Shown here: positions 40,701 through 48,080 of the stretch, one piece after another
How positions within the stretch are numbered: the first letter of the stretch is position 1
Layout of the letters: each line of letters starts with the position of its first letter
Origin: DASXMR01 sp036495525
Lineage (GTDB): Bacteria > Actinomycetota > Actinomycetes > Streptosporangiales > Streptosporangiaceae
Reading direction: 5' to 3'
Length of the DNA: 64,000 nt
Assembly (NCBI GenBank): GCA_036495525.1
Contig: DASXMR010000013.1
Location: forward strand, 1 to 64,000
Program-made: the position numbers and the translations under genes
The notes under the pieces: model-generated
Seen by the model: only the letters and a program-made list of their open reading frames with translations
The model's database searches: none
Told to the model about the DNA's origin: nothing

Positions 40701-41402
40701 TCAGGCGAGTCCGCGCACGGTTCTGGCCGGCGGCCGCAGGCCGGCGATCGCCCCGGCCATCGCGAGCGCCCGGCTGACCTGAAGCGGATGCCTCGTCCGC
40801 ACCACGGCCGCGCCCAGCCAGCCGCTCAGCGCCGCCACGGCGACCACTGCAGCGAGGCCCGGCTGGCCGTCGTGGCTGCCGGGCTCGGCTGCATCCGCCA
40901 GCCCGGCAGCCTCGGCAAGCGCTGCGGCCTGGTCGGCGTCGACCAGCGGCAGCCATCCGTGGCCAGCTGCCGAGGCGATGCCGTGCGGCAGCACCCGCAC
41001 GACCAGCCGGCCGGCCGGCAGCCCGGCAGCCGCTGCCTGCGCCGCGCCGTCGCAGATCAGTCGCGCCCCGGTAGCCAGGGCGAGGGCCGGACGATGGACC
41101 ACATCGGCAGCCGCTGACTGGCCGCAGACCAGCACACCGGGATGGCGCCGGCGCAGCCGGGCGATCGCCTGCGGCTCACCGGCCCCGAATCCGTCCAGCT
41201 CGATGGCGCCGGCGCCCGCCTTAATGGCGGCGCAGGCGCCGCCGACGCTGCCAGTCACGGCCAGCAGCACCGGGCCCGGGCCTGGTGCTGTCGCAACGCC
41301 AGGTGCCGTCTCGGCGGCCGCCTCCGTCCCGGCCAGCGCCATCAGGGCCGGCCCTGCCTGGTGCGGCGAGGCCGGGGACGCTTGCGGCCTTGGCGTCGTC
41401 AT
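40701..41402 (-). CDS. Degenerate dihydropteroate synthase-like (FolP2-like) protein
   Basis: TIM-barrel-like protein of 233 residues, shorter than DHPS (about 280). Recognised more by position and outline than by motif: it sits before a membrane protein and tag, where mycobacteria have folP2. Segments such as K-A-G-A-G-A-I-E-L-D and the final A-M-A-G-A-I-A-G-L-R-P resemble DHPS strands and C-terminus. The DHPS signature D-V-G-G-E-S-T-R-P is absent, so pterin chemistry is unlikely. ATG 41402 is used; ATG 41414 is an alternative. The start diverges from the next gene by 18 bp. Confidence 0.4.
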   Translation of the reverse strand: MTTPRPQASPASPHQAGPALMALAGTEAAAETAPGVATAPGPGPVLLAVTGSVGGACAAIKAGAGAIELDGFGAGEPQAIARLRRRHPGVLVCGQSAAADVVHRPALALATGARLICDGAAQAAAAGLPAGRLVVRVLPHGIASAAGHGWLPLVDADQAAALAEAAGLADAAEPGSHDGQPGLAAVVAVAALSGWLGAAVVRTRHPLQVSRALAMAGAIAGLRPPARTVRGLA

Positions 41403-41420
41403 GGGCACGAGCATGGCACG

Positions 41421-42005
41421 ATGCTTATTGTGTCCGTGGTGCTGCTGCTCGCCGCCGCCGCGATCCTGGTCGGCGTGGTCGCTGCTGCCCTCGGCCGAGG
41501 CGGCGAGCTTGGTCATTTCGCCGCCGACAGCTCGGCCCCGGACGACCGCCAGCTGAGCCCGGCTGACATCGCGCTGAGCCGGCCGCCGCCCGCCCTGTTC
41601 GGTTACAGCCAGCGGATCACCGACGAGCTACTCGGCGCTGCGGCCCGGACCGTCGCCGAGCGGGACATGGAGATCGCCAGGCTCCGGCGCCAGCTCGCCG
41701 AGCTGCGCGGGCAGGCCGGGGAGCAGGCCGCGGCCAGCCCGCCGCCTGGCTCGGCTCCGGTTACCGGGCCGCCGTGGCAGTTCGGCCTGTCAGCAGGCCG
41801 CCAGGCCCCGTCGCCGGACCAGGGCGACCCGGCCGGGCCGCCCGCCGCGCAGCAGCCGATGGCGGGACGGCAGGCCGCACTGCGCCGCTCGCTGCCCAGC
41901 CGCCGGGCTGCGGCGGCCGAGAGCGGAGCGTCACGGCCCGGCCGGCCGGCGGCCGACAACCCGGTCGACATCTGGCGGCCGCGCAGCCGGACACCCGATG
42001 AGTGA
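41421..42005 (+). CDS. Small membrane-anchored coiled-coil protein
   Basis: Protein of 194 residues: one N-terminal transmembrane helix (2-24), then a conserved patch L-F-G-Y-S-Q-R-I-T-D-E-L-L-G-A-A, a short coiled coil (about 75-100, R-T-V-A-E-R-D-M-E-I-A-R-L-R-R-Q-L) and a Pro/Gly/Arg-rich tail ending V-D-I-W-R-P-R. It has the same position as the small membrane gene between folP2/gpgS and tag in mycobacteria. The last 8 bp overlap tag, so the two are cotranscribed. Role unknown, possibly linked to cell envelope or division. Confidence 0.55.
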   Translation: MLIVSVVLLLAAAAILVGVVAAALGRGGELGHFAADSSAPDDRQLSPADIALSRPPPALFGYSQRITDELLGAAARTVAERDMEIARLRRQLAELRGQAGEQAAASPPPGSAPVTGPPWQFGLSAGRQAPSPDQGDPAGPPAAQQPMAGRQAALRRSLPSRRAAAAESGASRPGRPAADNPVDIWRPRSRTPDE

Positions 42006-42615
42006 GGCACCGGCCGGCTCGCGCGGCGCGGTCGCGGGGCCCGACGGCAGGCTGCGCTGCCCGTGGAGCCTCAGCAGCACGAGCCAGCAGACCGCGGACC
42101 TCTACCTCGCGTATCACGACGAGGAATGGGGCAGGCCGGTGCGGGACGACGCCGGCCTGTTCGAGCGGCTGTGCCTGGAGGCGTTCCAGTCCGGGCTGTC
42201 CTGGCTGACGATCCTGCGCAAGCGGCAGAACTTCCGCGCTGCCTTCAGCGGCTTTGACATCGCGGCCGTGGCCAGCTTCGGGCCGGACGACGTGGCGCGG
42301 CTGCTCGCCGACCCCGGCATCGTCCGCAATCGCGCGAAGATCCTGGCGGCCATCGGCAACGCGAAGGCCGCGCTCAGCATCCCCGGCGGCCTCGCTGCCC
42401 TTGTCTGGCGATTCAGCACCGAGCCGGCTGCCGTGCCCGTCACCCTGGCCGACGTCCCTTCCTCGACGCCGCAGTCGAAGGCGCTGTCGGCCGAGCTGCG
42501 CCGGCACGGATTCGTCTTCACCGGCCCGGTGACCGCCTACGCGACGATGCAAGCCTGCGGGGTCGTGGACGATCACCTGGCCGGATGCTTCCGCCGGGCA
42601 GCGCTGGCCGGCTGA
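41998..42615 (+). CDS. tag: DNA-3-methyladenine glycosylase I
   Basis: Base-excision repair glycosylase of 205 residues removing 3-methyladenine. Family motifs: R-C-P-W near 20, Y-H-D-E-E-W-G-R-P near 39, L-F-E-R-L-C-L-E-A-F-Q-S-G-L-S-W near 54 with the key Glu, and the C-terminal zinc-site His/Cys in V-D-D-H-L-A-G-C-F. The helix with I-V-R-N-R-A-K-I near 107 contacts DNA. It overlaps the membrane gene by 8 bp. A perfect 16-bp palindrome (42608-42623) spans its stop codon. Confidence 0.88.
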   Translation: MSEAPAGSRGAVAGPDGRLRCPWSLSSTSQQTADLYLAYHDEEWGRPVRDDAGLFERLCLEAFQSGLSWLTILRKRQNFRAAFSGFDIAAVASFGPDDVARLLADPGIVRNRAKILAAIGNAKAALSIPGGLAALVWRFSTEPAAVPVTLADVPSSTPQSKALSAELRRHGFVFTGPVTAYATMQACGVVDDHLAGCFRRAALAG

Positions 42616-43029
42616 TCAGCCGGCGCCGGACCCGGCCCGCCGGCAAGGCTGGCGTGGCCGCCTGGCCTGTGCGGCAAGCGGACACCCAGAAGCGCACGGC
42701 GCGGCTGACGTGCGGGTTCCGGACGGCGCTGATGATCACGGCGTGTCGGGTCAGCCAGTTGCGTGACAGGGCCATCGCGGCGTGCCAGTCTGGCCCGCAT
42801 CCTGCACGCTGCCGGGGCAATCCGCCCGCATCGCGGTGTCGGCGTGCTGATCGCCCCGGCCATGGCCGGCGCGCGTCGGGAGCGGCAGGCCTGTCTGTGC
42901 CGAGCCTTTGCCCTGGCCATTCCCGGTCGGCTTGGCCGGCGGCCAGCGGCCATTCAGAATGCGGTTCTGCCCGGCTCGTGCCTGGCGTCAGGTATGACAA
43001 ACTAGAGCAAACAATTCGTGGGAGGCACG
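42616..43029. other. Intergenic region between tag and DUF574 methyltransferase
   Basis: 414 bp, GC-rich on the left and lower in GC near 42980-43020. The right end must hold the promoter of the methyltransferase gene; TATGACAAAC at about 42994-43003 is a possible -10 area. The left end has nested GC inverted repeats next to the tag stop that may terminate transcription. Reading frames here have no coding character. Confidence 0.35.
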
Positions 43030-43878
43030 ATGTCCAAGCCTGAGAGCGGTGCCCAGGGCATGGCAGATCAGGTGCCGCCGGGGGTAGACGCGACCAGGCC
43101 GAGCCCGGCGCGGATCTACGACTTCATGCTGGGCGGCACGAACAACTTCGCGGTGGACAGGGACGCGCTCGCGCGGGCGATCGTCCTGGTGCCCGAGCTC
43201 CACGACATCGCGTGGGCAAACCGCGGTTTTCATCAGCGGTCGGCCCGCTGGATCGCCGAGCAGGGGGTGCGCCAGTTCATCGACCTGGGCTCCGGGCTGC
43301 CGACGCTGGGAAACACCCACGAGGTGGTCTACGGGGTGGCTGCCGATGCCCGGGTGGTGTACGTAGATGTCGACCCCATGGTGGCCGTGCACTCAAAGGA
43401 ACTGCTCGCTGGCGATGGCAGGAGCGCCGTGGTAACCGCCGACCTGCGAGACCCAGACGGCGTTCTCGGCGACCCGGTGGTGGCCTCGCTGATCGACTTC
43501 GCCGAGCCGGTGGGCCTGCTGATGACGGCGGTGCTGCATTTCGTCGCAGACGGCTCTGATCCGTGGCGACTGGTGGCCAGGTACATGGCCGCGCTCGCGC
43601 CGGGCAGCTACCTGGCACTGTCGCATGCGACGGCCGACAAGCTCCCGCCGGCCGCGGCGCAGAGCGCCAGGGACACCTATGCGAACGCGACCGAGCAGAT
43701 GCACCTGCGCCCCAGGGCCGAGGTGGAGCGGCTGTTCGCAGGGCTTGAGCTTGTACCGCCCTACCAGGGTGCCGAGCCTGGCCTGGTGCACGTCGGGCTG
43801 TGGGGCTGTGACGACCCCGAGCTCGCCGACAGCGACGGGTCGCGGTGGGAGTACGCCGCCGTCGCCAGGCGCCCGTGA
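43030..43878 (+). CDS. DUF574-family SAM-dependent methyltransferase
   Basis: Protein of 282 residues of the actinobacteria-restricted DUF574 family with a class I SAM-dependent methyltransferase fold. Signature segments: P-S-P-A-R-I-Y-D-F-M-L-G-G-T-N-N-F near 24-40, R-Q-F-I-D-L-G-S-G-L-P-T near 84 (SAM loop), V-Y-V-D-V-D-P-M-V near 110, and the C-terminal L-W-G-C-D-D-P-E-L-A-D-S-D-G-S-R-W. The start is preceded by GGGAGG. Family members are often next to regulators with DUF397 partners, as here. Substrates are unknown. A deleted second copy follows. Confidence 0.85.
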   Translation: MSKPESGAQGMADQVPPGVDATRPSPARIYDFMLGGTNNFAVDRDALARAIVLVPELHDIAWANRGFHQRSARWIAEQGVRQFIDLGSGLPTLGNTHEVVYGVAADARVVYVDVDPMVAVHSKELLAGDGRSAVVTADLRDPDGVLGDPVVASLIDFAEPVGLLMTAVLHFVADGSDPWRLVARYMAALAPGSYLALSHATADKLPPAAAQSARDTYANATEQMHLRPRAEVERLFAGLELVPPYQGAEPGLVHVGLWGCDDPELADSDGSRWEYAAVARRP

Positions 43879-43984
43879 TGCCCGCGCGCCAGCAGGCCAG
43901 CCGGGCAGCGGTCTCCCGCCGGCCCTGAGGCCGTTCCGGCCGCAGCCTGAAGCCGCGGTGCGAGAATGGCCAGCAGCCAATCCC

Positions 43985-44227
43985 CGGGTCGTTTACGTGG
44001 ACATCGACCCGATGGTCCTGGCATACGCTGGCGAGCTGCTGGCCGATGACGGAACGACAGCCGTCGTCATCGCTGAGCGGTTCTTCGCCGGGCTCGACAT
44101 CGTGCCTGCCTTCGATGGCGCGGCGCCGGGTCTCAGCCACCCGGGCGGCTGGGGAGCCGATGACCCGGACCGGGCAGACAGCGATGGCTCACGGTGGCAT
44201 TTCCGCGCCGTGGCCAGGCGTCCGTGA
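43985..44227 (+). pseudogene. Deleted tandem copy of the DUF574 methyltransferase
   Basis: In one frame, 43985-44227 encodes V-V-Y-V-D-I-D-P-M-V-L-A-Y-A-G-E-L-L-A-D-D-G and then, with no frame change, F-F-A-G-L-D-I-V-P-A-F-D-G-A followed by the family C-terminus D-S-D-G-S-R-W-H-F. Compared with the intact neighbour, about 105 codons are missing in the middle and the N-terminal ~108 codons are absent. No start or ribosome binding site precedes it. It is a remnant of a tandem duplication, not an active gene. Confidence 0.8.
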
Positions 44228-44448
44228 CAGTCGCCAGCCCGGACGATCATGACGACAAGGCAAGTCGGTCCGGCTGAGGTCGTCCGGCGCCGTTGCTGAC
44301 CATTCGGATGGCGCTGCCGGGTGCGCGGTGAGTGCCAGGTGGGGGTTCTGCGGCGTCGCGCGGCTTAGGTGAAGAAGCCGAAGGATCTTCGCGAAGCACC
44401 CGGAACATGCCAGACTCAGACAAGAACCTCTAGCTGGAGGGCCAGCAG

Positions 44449-44718
44449 ATGAGCGGCAAGCCGACTGTCGAGAGCCTCGGGCTTGACCCGCAGGCGCTGA
44501 TCTGGCAGCGGTCAGGACCCGAGCACGGCGGCTTCGAGCTGGCCTTCGTGCCCGGCCGGCCAGGCGGCCAGACCGAATGGGTGCTGATCAGGCTGACGGG
44601 CGACGACGCAGGCCGGATCCTGGTCTACGACCGTAATGAGTGGGAGTGCTTCCTCGATGGCGCCCGGCACGGTGAGTTCGACGACGCCGCGCTGCCGCGC
44701 TCGCCGGCCGGCCGGTAG
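44449..44718 (+). CDS. DUF397-like small protein
   Basis: Protein of 89 residues. The second half, W-V-L-I-R-L-T-G-D-D-A-G-R-I-L-V-Y-D-R-N-E-W-E-C-F-L-D-G-A-R-x-G-E-F-D, follows the DUF397 pattern (R-D-S-K-D-P-x-G-P-x-L-x-F-x-x-x-E-W-x-A-F-L), though the core R-D-S is not kept. GGAGGG lies 7 nt upstream. DUF397 proteins accompany XRE/DUF5753 regulators such as WhiJ-type proteins in Streptomyces. It lies upstream of the XRE gene with the palindromic promoter between them, so it is transcribed separately. Confidence 0.65.
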   Translation: MSGKPTVESLGLDPQALIWQRSGPEHGGFELAFVPGRPGGQTEWVLIRLTGDDAGRILVYDRNEWECFLDGARHGEFDDAALPRSPAGR

Positions 44719-44799
44719 CGCCGTCGCCCGGAAGGGCGGCACGATTGGCGGGGCAAGATCGACGGTTCTGCCCCTGCACATAACGATTGAGGATTATCT

Positions 44800-44812
44800 T
44801 TGTGATTCACAA
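44800..44812. promoter_or_regulatory. Palindromic operator before the XRE gene
   Basis: TTGTGATTCACAA is a perfect inverted repeat (6-bp arms, central T) in an AT-rich stretch (44780-44835) typical of a promoter. TATGCT at 44825-44830 could serve as -10. The inner core TGTG-ATT-CACA has the same form as the palindrome at 46251-46267. It is probably bound by the XRE regulator encoded next to it. Confidence 0.55.
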
Positions 44813-44863
44813 CTTAGGTATGGATATGCTAAAGGTCACGGATTGGCAAGGAGGTGACTCCCG

Positions 44864-45715
44864 ATGAGCGATGACGGGTATGGCGCCACGTTCGCCAAGT
44901 ACCGGCTGTCCGCGCGGCTGACCGAGCTGCGCCGGGAGACCCACCACACCGCCAACCACGTCTGCGACATGCTCAACTGGGGCCGCGGCAAGGTGGGCCG
45001 CTTCGAGGCGAACCAGTGGAAGCGGCCGGAGATGAGCGACATCCGCGACCTGCTGCGCATCTATAACGTCGACGGCGCGCACCGGGACGAGCTGGAGGAC
45101 CTGGCGGTCAGGTCGCGGGTCAGGCCCTGGTGGCGCGACTACACCGACATCTTCGAGAACGAGTTTCCCGGCTTTGAGAATGACGCCGTCCGGATCCGCG
45201 TGTTCATGCCGCTGGTCCTGCCCGGCCTGCTGCAGACCATGGACTACACCGAAGCGCTGCTGCGCGCCGGGTCCAGGTCGCCAGCCTGGCGGCGGCGCGC
45301 TCTCGATGCCAGGCAGCGCCGGCAGGAAGTGCTCGACCGTACCGACGGCACCGCGCCCAGGCTGATCGCCGTCATCACCGAGGCGTCGCTGATGTACCGG
45401 TGGGGGACCAGGCTGGACCGGCGCGAGCAGGTTGAGCACCTGATCCAGGCGAGCAGGCGGCCGAATGTGGAGCTGCGCATTCAGCGGTTCGCTGACGGGC
45501 CGCCCACCGGCATGCACTCGATGGTCAACATATTCGACATGCCAGGCATCGAGCTAAGCATGGTCTATCTGGAGACGGACTACGCCATCGAGGAGGTGAC
45601 CAGCCCGGACTCCATTACTTCCTATATTCAGTCGTTCGCCCGCGCTAGCGAGGCGTCGCTGGAACCGAGCGATACCACGTCATATCTCATACAACTCGCT
45701 GAGCAACTGGAGTAA
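44864..45715 (+). CDS. XRE-family regulator with DUF5753 (WhiJ-like)
   Basis: Transcriptional regulator of 283 residues. The N-terminal helix-turn-helix (about 15-72: L-T-E-L-R-R-E-T-H-H-T-A-N-H-V-C-D-M-L-N-W-G-R-G-K-V-G-R-F-E) is followed by a DUF5753 domain (about 85-275) with W-W-R-D-Y, F-E-N-E-F-P-G-F-E, P-G-L-L-Q-T-M-D-Y and the E-A-S-L-M-Y-R-W strand. A near-perfect Shine-Dalgarno AAGGAGGTGA precedes the ATG. A DUF397 gene begins 2 nt after the stop. In Streptomyces, WhiJ-type XRE proteins with DUF397 partners control development; by analogy this may repress the local promoters. Confidence 0.88.
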   Translation: MSDDGYGATFAKYRLSARLTELRRETHHTANHVCDMLNWGRGKVGRFEANQWKRPEMSDIRDLLRIYNVDGAHRDELEDLAVRSRVRPWWRDYTDIFENEFPGFENDAVRIRVFMPLVLPGLLQTMDYTEALLRAGSRSPAWRRRALDARQRRQEVLDRTDGTAPRLIAVITEASLMYRWGTRLDRREQVEHLIQASRRPNVELRIQRFADGPPTGMHSMVNIFDMPGIELSMVYLETDYAIEEVTSPDSITSYIQSFARASEASLEPSDTTSYLIQLAEQLE

Positions 45716-45717
45716 CA

Positions 45718-45918
45718 ATGACTGACCTGTCTCGGGCAATCTGGCGTAAGGCTAGCCTCAGCTCCCAGAACGGCGGCTGCGTGGAGATCGCGGCCAACCT
45801 CGATGATGTCGTCGCGGTCAGGGACAGCAAACGTCCCGAAGGCGGCGCACACGTGACGACCAGGGAAGCCTTCGCCACCCTGCTAGCCGACGTGAAGAAC
45901 GGCCGGTACGACATCTAG
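45718..45918 (+). CDS. DUF397 protein
   Basis: Canonical DUF397 protein of 66 residues: I-W-R-K-A-S-L-S-S-Q-N-G-G-C-V-E-I-A near 8-25 and V-A-V-R-D-S-K-R-P-E-G-G near 32-43, then a C-terminal helix ending in D-V-K-N-G-R-Y-D. It starts 2 nt after the XRE stop and is certainly cotranscribed with it. Such partners are thought to bind or modulate the XRE/DUF5753 protein. A strong hairpin follows 83 bp downstream. Confidence 0.85.
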   Translation: MTDLSRAIWRKASLSSQNGGCVEIAANLDDVVAVRDSKRPEGGAHVTTREAFATLLADVKNGRYDI

Positions 45919-46000
45919 CAGCATGAAATCCCGGGCATCGCTCGCCGTACGCCGCCGTGGCATCGCAGTGCCACCGGCCGGCCTGCGCGGGCGGCCTGAC

Positions 46001-46048
46001 AGTAGTGAGAATCCCCCCAGGCGGTCTCCCGGGGGGCTTCTCACTACT
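46001..46048. terminator. Long hairpin after the XRE-DUF397 pair
   Basis: AGTAGTGAGAATCCCCCC (46001-46018) pairs with GGGGGGCTTCTCACTACT (46031-46048), 18 positions with one mismatch, across a 12-nt loop. It is the strongest hairpin in this region. The unusual sequence of the lower stem makes it recognisable if repeated elsewhere in the genome. Placement after the DUF397 gene fits a terminator. Confidence 0.65.
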
Positions 46049-46250
46049 AGTGCCTGTCTCGAGGCGTCGGCGCTGGCGTGCGGCCAGCGCCGGAGTCTCA
46101 CAGTAGCCGGGTTATCTGGTGACTGGCGAGCCCCGCACGCCGGTAATCCGCCGTTCGAATGCTGCTGGCTGATCCATTGCGTGATTGCGCTGCGTAATTG
46201 TTTGTGGTCAATCGCGCTAAGGTCATTGCATTCGGGGTAAATGACTCATA

Positions 46251-46267
46251 ATCTGTGTTTCACAGAT
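46251..46267. promoter_or_regulatory. Palindromic operator before the HATPase gene
   Basis: ATCTGTG-TTT-CACAGAT is a perfect 7-bp inverted repeat with a 3-nt spacer, in a low-GC stretch (46180-46275). Its core TGTG-TTT-CACA matches the core of the palindrome before the XRE gene. It ends 1 nt before the ATG at 46269 and 25 nt before the preferred start at 46293. Confidence 0.55.
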
Positions 46268-46292
46268 CATGTACTCGGGAAGGCGGACGAGG

Positions 46293-47252
46293 ATGTTACC
46301 GTCGCCTGCCGACAACGGGCAGGGCCGCCGCGGCTTGCCCGGCGAGCAGCGCGAAGCGCTCGGCGGGCACGACGCAGCCGGCGGGATGCTGGCGGCGCCG
46401 CTGGCCGAGTCCCTGGCTGTCATTCCCGGTCCGCCTGTCGGCCTGCTGCAGGCGAGCGTCAAGGCGGGCGGCTGCTTTGCCCGCCCGCTGCCGCTTGACC
46501 TGACTTGTGCCGCCGTCGCGCGTTCCTGCTTCCGCGACGCGGTGGAGGAGCTTGAGCTGCCGGCCGATCTCGTGCACGACGGTGTCACGATGGCCAGCGA
46601 GCTGGCAGCTAACACGCTGAACGCGCAGGGCAACGTGGAGTTCAGCGGAGACCGAGAGCGCCCGGTGAGCGGGCTGCCCGAGTTCTGGCTCTACCTGCGC
46701 GGCCGCGCGGCCAAAAGCGAGCTGGTCTGCAAGATTTTCGATTCCGAGCCTGGCTGGCATGGCGGCGGGCAGCCCTCGACCGGCATCGAGAAGGCACCGC
46801 CGGAGGCGGTGAGCGGGCGCGGGCTGCAAGTGGTCGCCGGCCTGTCAGCAGGTCAGTGGGGTCACCACCTGACCAGGGGCCGGCTGGGCAGCTGGAAGGT
46901 GTCGGGCAAGGCGGTCTGGTTCGCGCTGCGGGTGCCGCCGAGCACGCCTGCCGCGCATGGCCGCCCGCAGCTTGACCAGCGGCAGTCAGCCAACGAGCTG
47001 GAGGCGATGCTCGCCGACCGTGGCCTGGGCGGCAGCCTGGTGCGGACCAGCGAGCCAGGCGGCGCCATGACCGTGCTGTCGGTGAGCCGCCACCTCACCG
47101 TGTGGAACTACGGCGACACGGCGTCCTGGCGGACGCCCGACGGCAGCTACGTCCGGTGCCAGCTGTCTGACCTGGTGGACGTCGCCGAGCAGATCGTGTG
47201 CGCGCACGAGGACCTGGCCGCGATCAGCAGCCAGGTGTCCGTTGGCGCCTGA
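46293..47252 (+). CDS. HATPase (anti-sigma-factor-like, AbaA-like) protein
   Basis: Protein of 319 residues from ATG 46293. Its first half carries a GHKL/HATPase pattern: A-A-V-A-R-S-C-F-R-D-A-V-E-E-L near 74, then an N-box-like segment D-G-V-T-M-A-S-E-L-A-A-N-T-L-N-A, and E-A-V-S-G-R-G-L-Q-V-V-A-G-L as the lid/G-box. This resembles RsbW/SpoIIAB-type anti-sigma kinases. The C-terminal ~90 residues form an extra unassigned domain. ATG 46269 is possible but directly abuts the operator and has no ribosome binding site; GGGAAGG lies 9 nt before 46293. XRE, DUF397 and a HATPase together match the WhiJ/AbaA-type gene sets of Streptomyces. Confidence 0.65.
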   Translation: MLPSPADNGQGRRGLPGEQREALGGHDAAGGMLAAPLAESLAVIPGPPVGLLQASVKAGGCFARPLPLDLTCAAVARSCFRDAVEELELPADLVHDGVTMASELAANTLNAQGNVEFSGDRERPVSGLPEFWLYLRGRAAKSELVCKIFDSEPGWHGGGQPSTGIEKAPPEAVSGRGLQVVAGLSAGQWGHHLTRGRLGSWKVSGKAVWFALRVPPSTPAAHGRPQLDQRQSANELEAMLADRGLGGSLVRTSEPGGAMTVLSVSRHLTVWNYGDTASWRTPDGSYVRCQLSDLVDVAEQIVCAHEDLAAISSQVSVGA

Positions 47253-47284
47253 GCCATCCGTCCGCGCTGGTCAGCCGCCGTCGG

Positions 47285-48070
47285 CTACCTGCCCTCGAAG
47301 ACCGGCTGTTCCTTGCGCAGGAACGCGCTGGTCGCGCCCCGGTGGTCGGCAGTCTGGCCGAGCCGCTCCTGCAGCTCAGCCTCGTGCTCGAGGGCATCGG
47401 GCAGGCTGCTCGAAGCGGCGTACAGCAGACTCTCCTTGATCGCTGCGTAGGCAGCGGTCGGCCCGGCGGCGAGCCTGGCCGCCAGCGCCAGGGCAGCGCC
47501 CGGCAGTTCCTCGTCCTCCACCACGGAGGTCAGCAGCCCCAGGCTGAGTGCGCGCTCGGCCGGCACCGGCTCAGCCAGCATCAGCAGCTCCGCCGCCGCG
47601 GCGGGCCCGGCGAGCCGCTGCAGTGTCCACGAGGCGCCCGAGTCAGCGCCGAGCCCGACCCGGGCGAACGCCATCATGAAGCTCGCGCGCCGCGCAGCGA
47701 TCCGGAAGTCGCAGGCGAAGGCCAGCGAGGCACCAGCGCCGGCGGCAGTGCCGGGCAGCGCGGCGACGACGGGCTTCGGCATCGTCATGATGGCCGAGAT
47801 GATCGGGTTGTAGTGCCGCCGGACAGTGTCGCCGAGGCTGCCGCCGGCTTCGAGCGCGTCGGCGTGCTCGCGCAGGTCCTGGCCGGCGCAGAAGGCCTGC
47901 CCGGCCCCGGTGAGGACCACGGCGCGCACCGACGCGTCCGCCCCGCACCTGGTCATGGCGTCCAGCAGGCCGTCCTTGGTCTCCTCGGTCAGGGCGTTCC
48001 TGGCGGCCGGGCGGTTCAGGGTGATGGTGGCGATGGCGCCGTCCAGCTCGCACAGCACACTGTCGGTCAC
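47285..48070 (-). CDS. Enoyl-CoA hydratase/isomerase, PaaG-like
   Basis: Crotonase-fold protein of 261 residues. A-F-C-A-G-Q-D-L-R-E (near 62) and G-T-A-A-G-A-G-A-S-L-A (near 107) form the oxyanion hole. M-A-F-A-R-V-G-L-G-A-D-S-G-A-S carries an Asp at the position used by PaaG-type 1,2-epoxyphenylacetyl-CoA isomerases, and lacks the Glu of hydratases. GTG 48070 has GAGGAGAGG upstream. It lies 10 bp after the paaX-like regulator gene. A role in aromatic or ring-derived acyl-CoA metabolism is inferred; other paa genes are not in the window. Confidence 0.75.
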   Translation of the reverse strand: MTDSVLCELDGAIATITLNRPAARNALTEETKDGLLDAMTRCGADASVRAVVLTGAGQAFCAGQDLREHADALEAGGSLGDTVRRHYNPIISAIMTMPKPVVAALPGTAAGAGASLAFACDFRIAARRASFMMAFARVGLGADSGASWTLQRLAGPAAAAELLMLAEPVPAERALSLGLLTSVVEDEELPGAALALAARLAAGPTAAYAAIKESLLYAASSSLPDALEHEAELQERLGQTADHRGATSAFLRKEQPVFEGR

Positions 48071-48080
48071 TGGCCTCTCC

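Noticed and set aside
42608..42623. 16-bp palindrome over the tag stop codon as a regulator site
   Set aside because: It is built from CCGGCTGATCAGCCGG in a region dense with GC inverted repeats, inside the gene end; chance or part of a terminator is more likely.
43625..43984. Coding frame running from inside the methyltransferase gene into the remnant
   Set aside because: The first part is out of frame with the intact gene and has shadow composition; only 43985-44227 has family homology.
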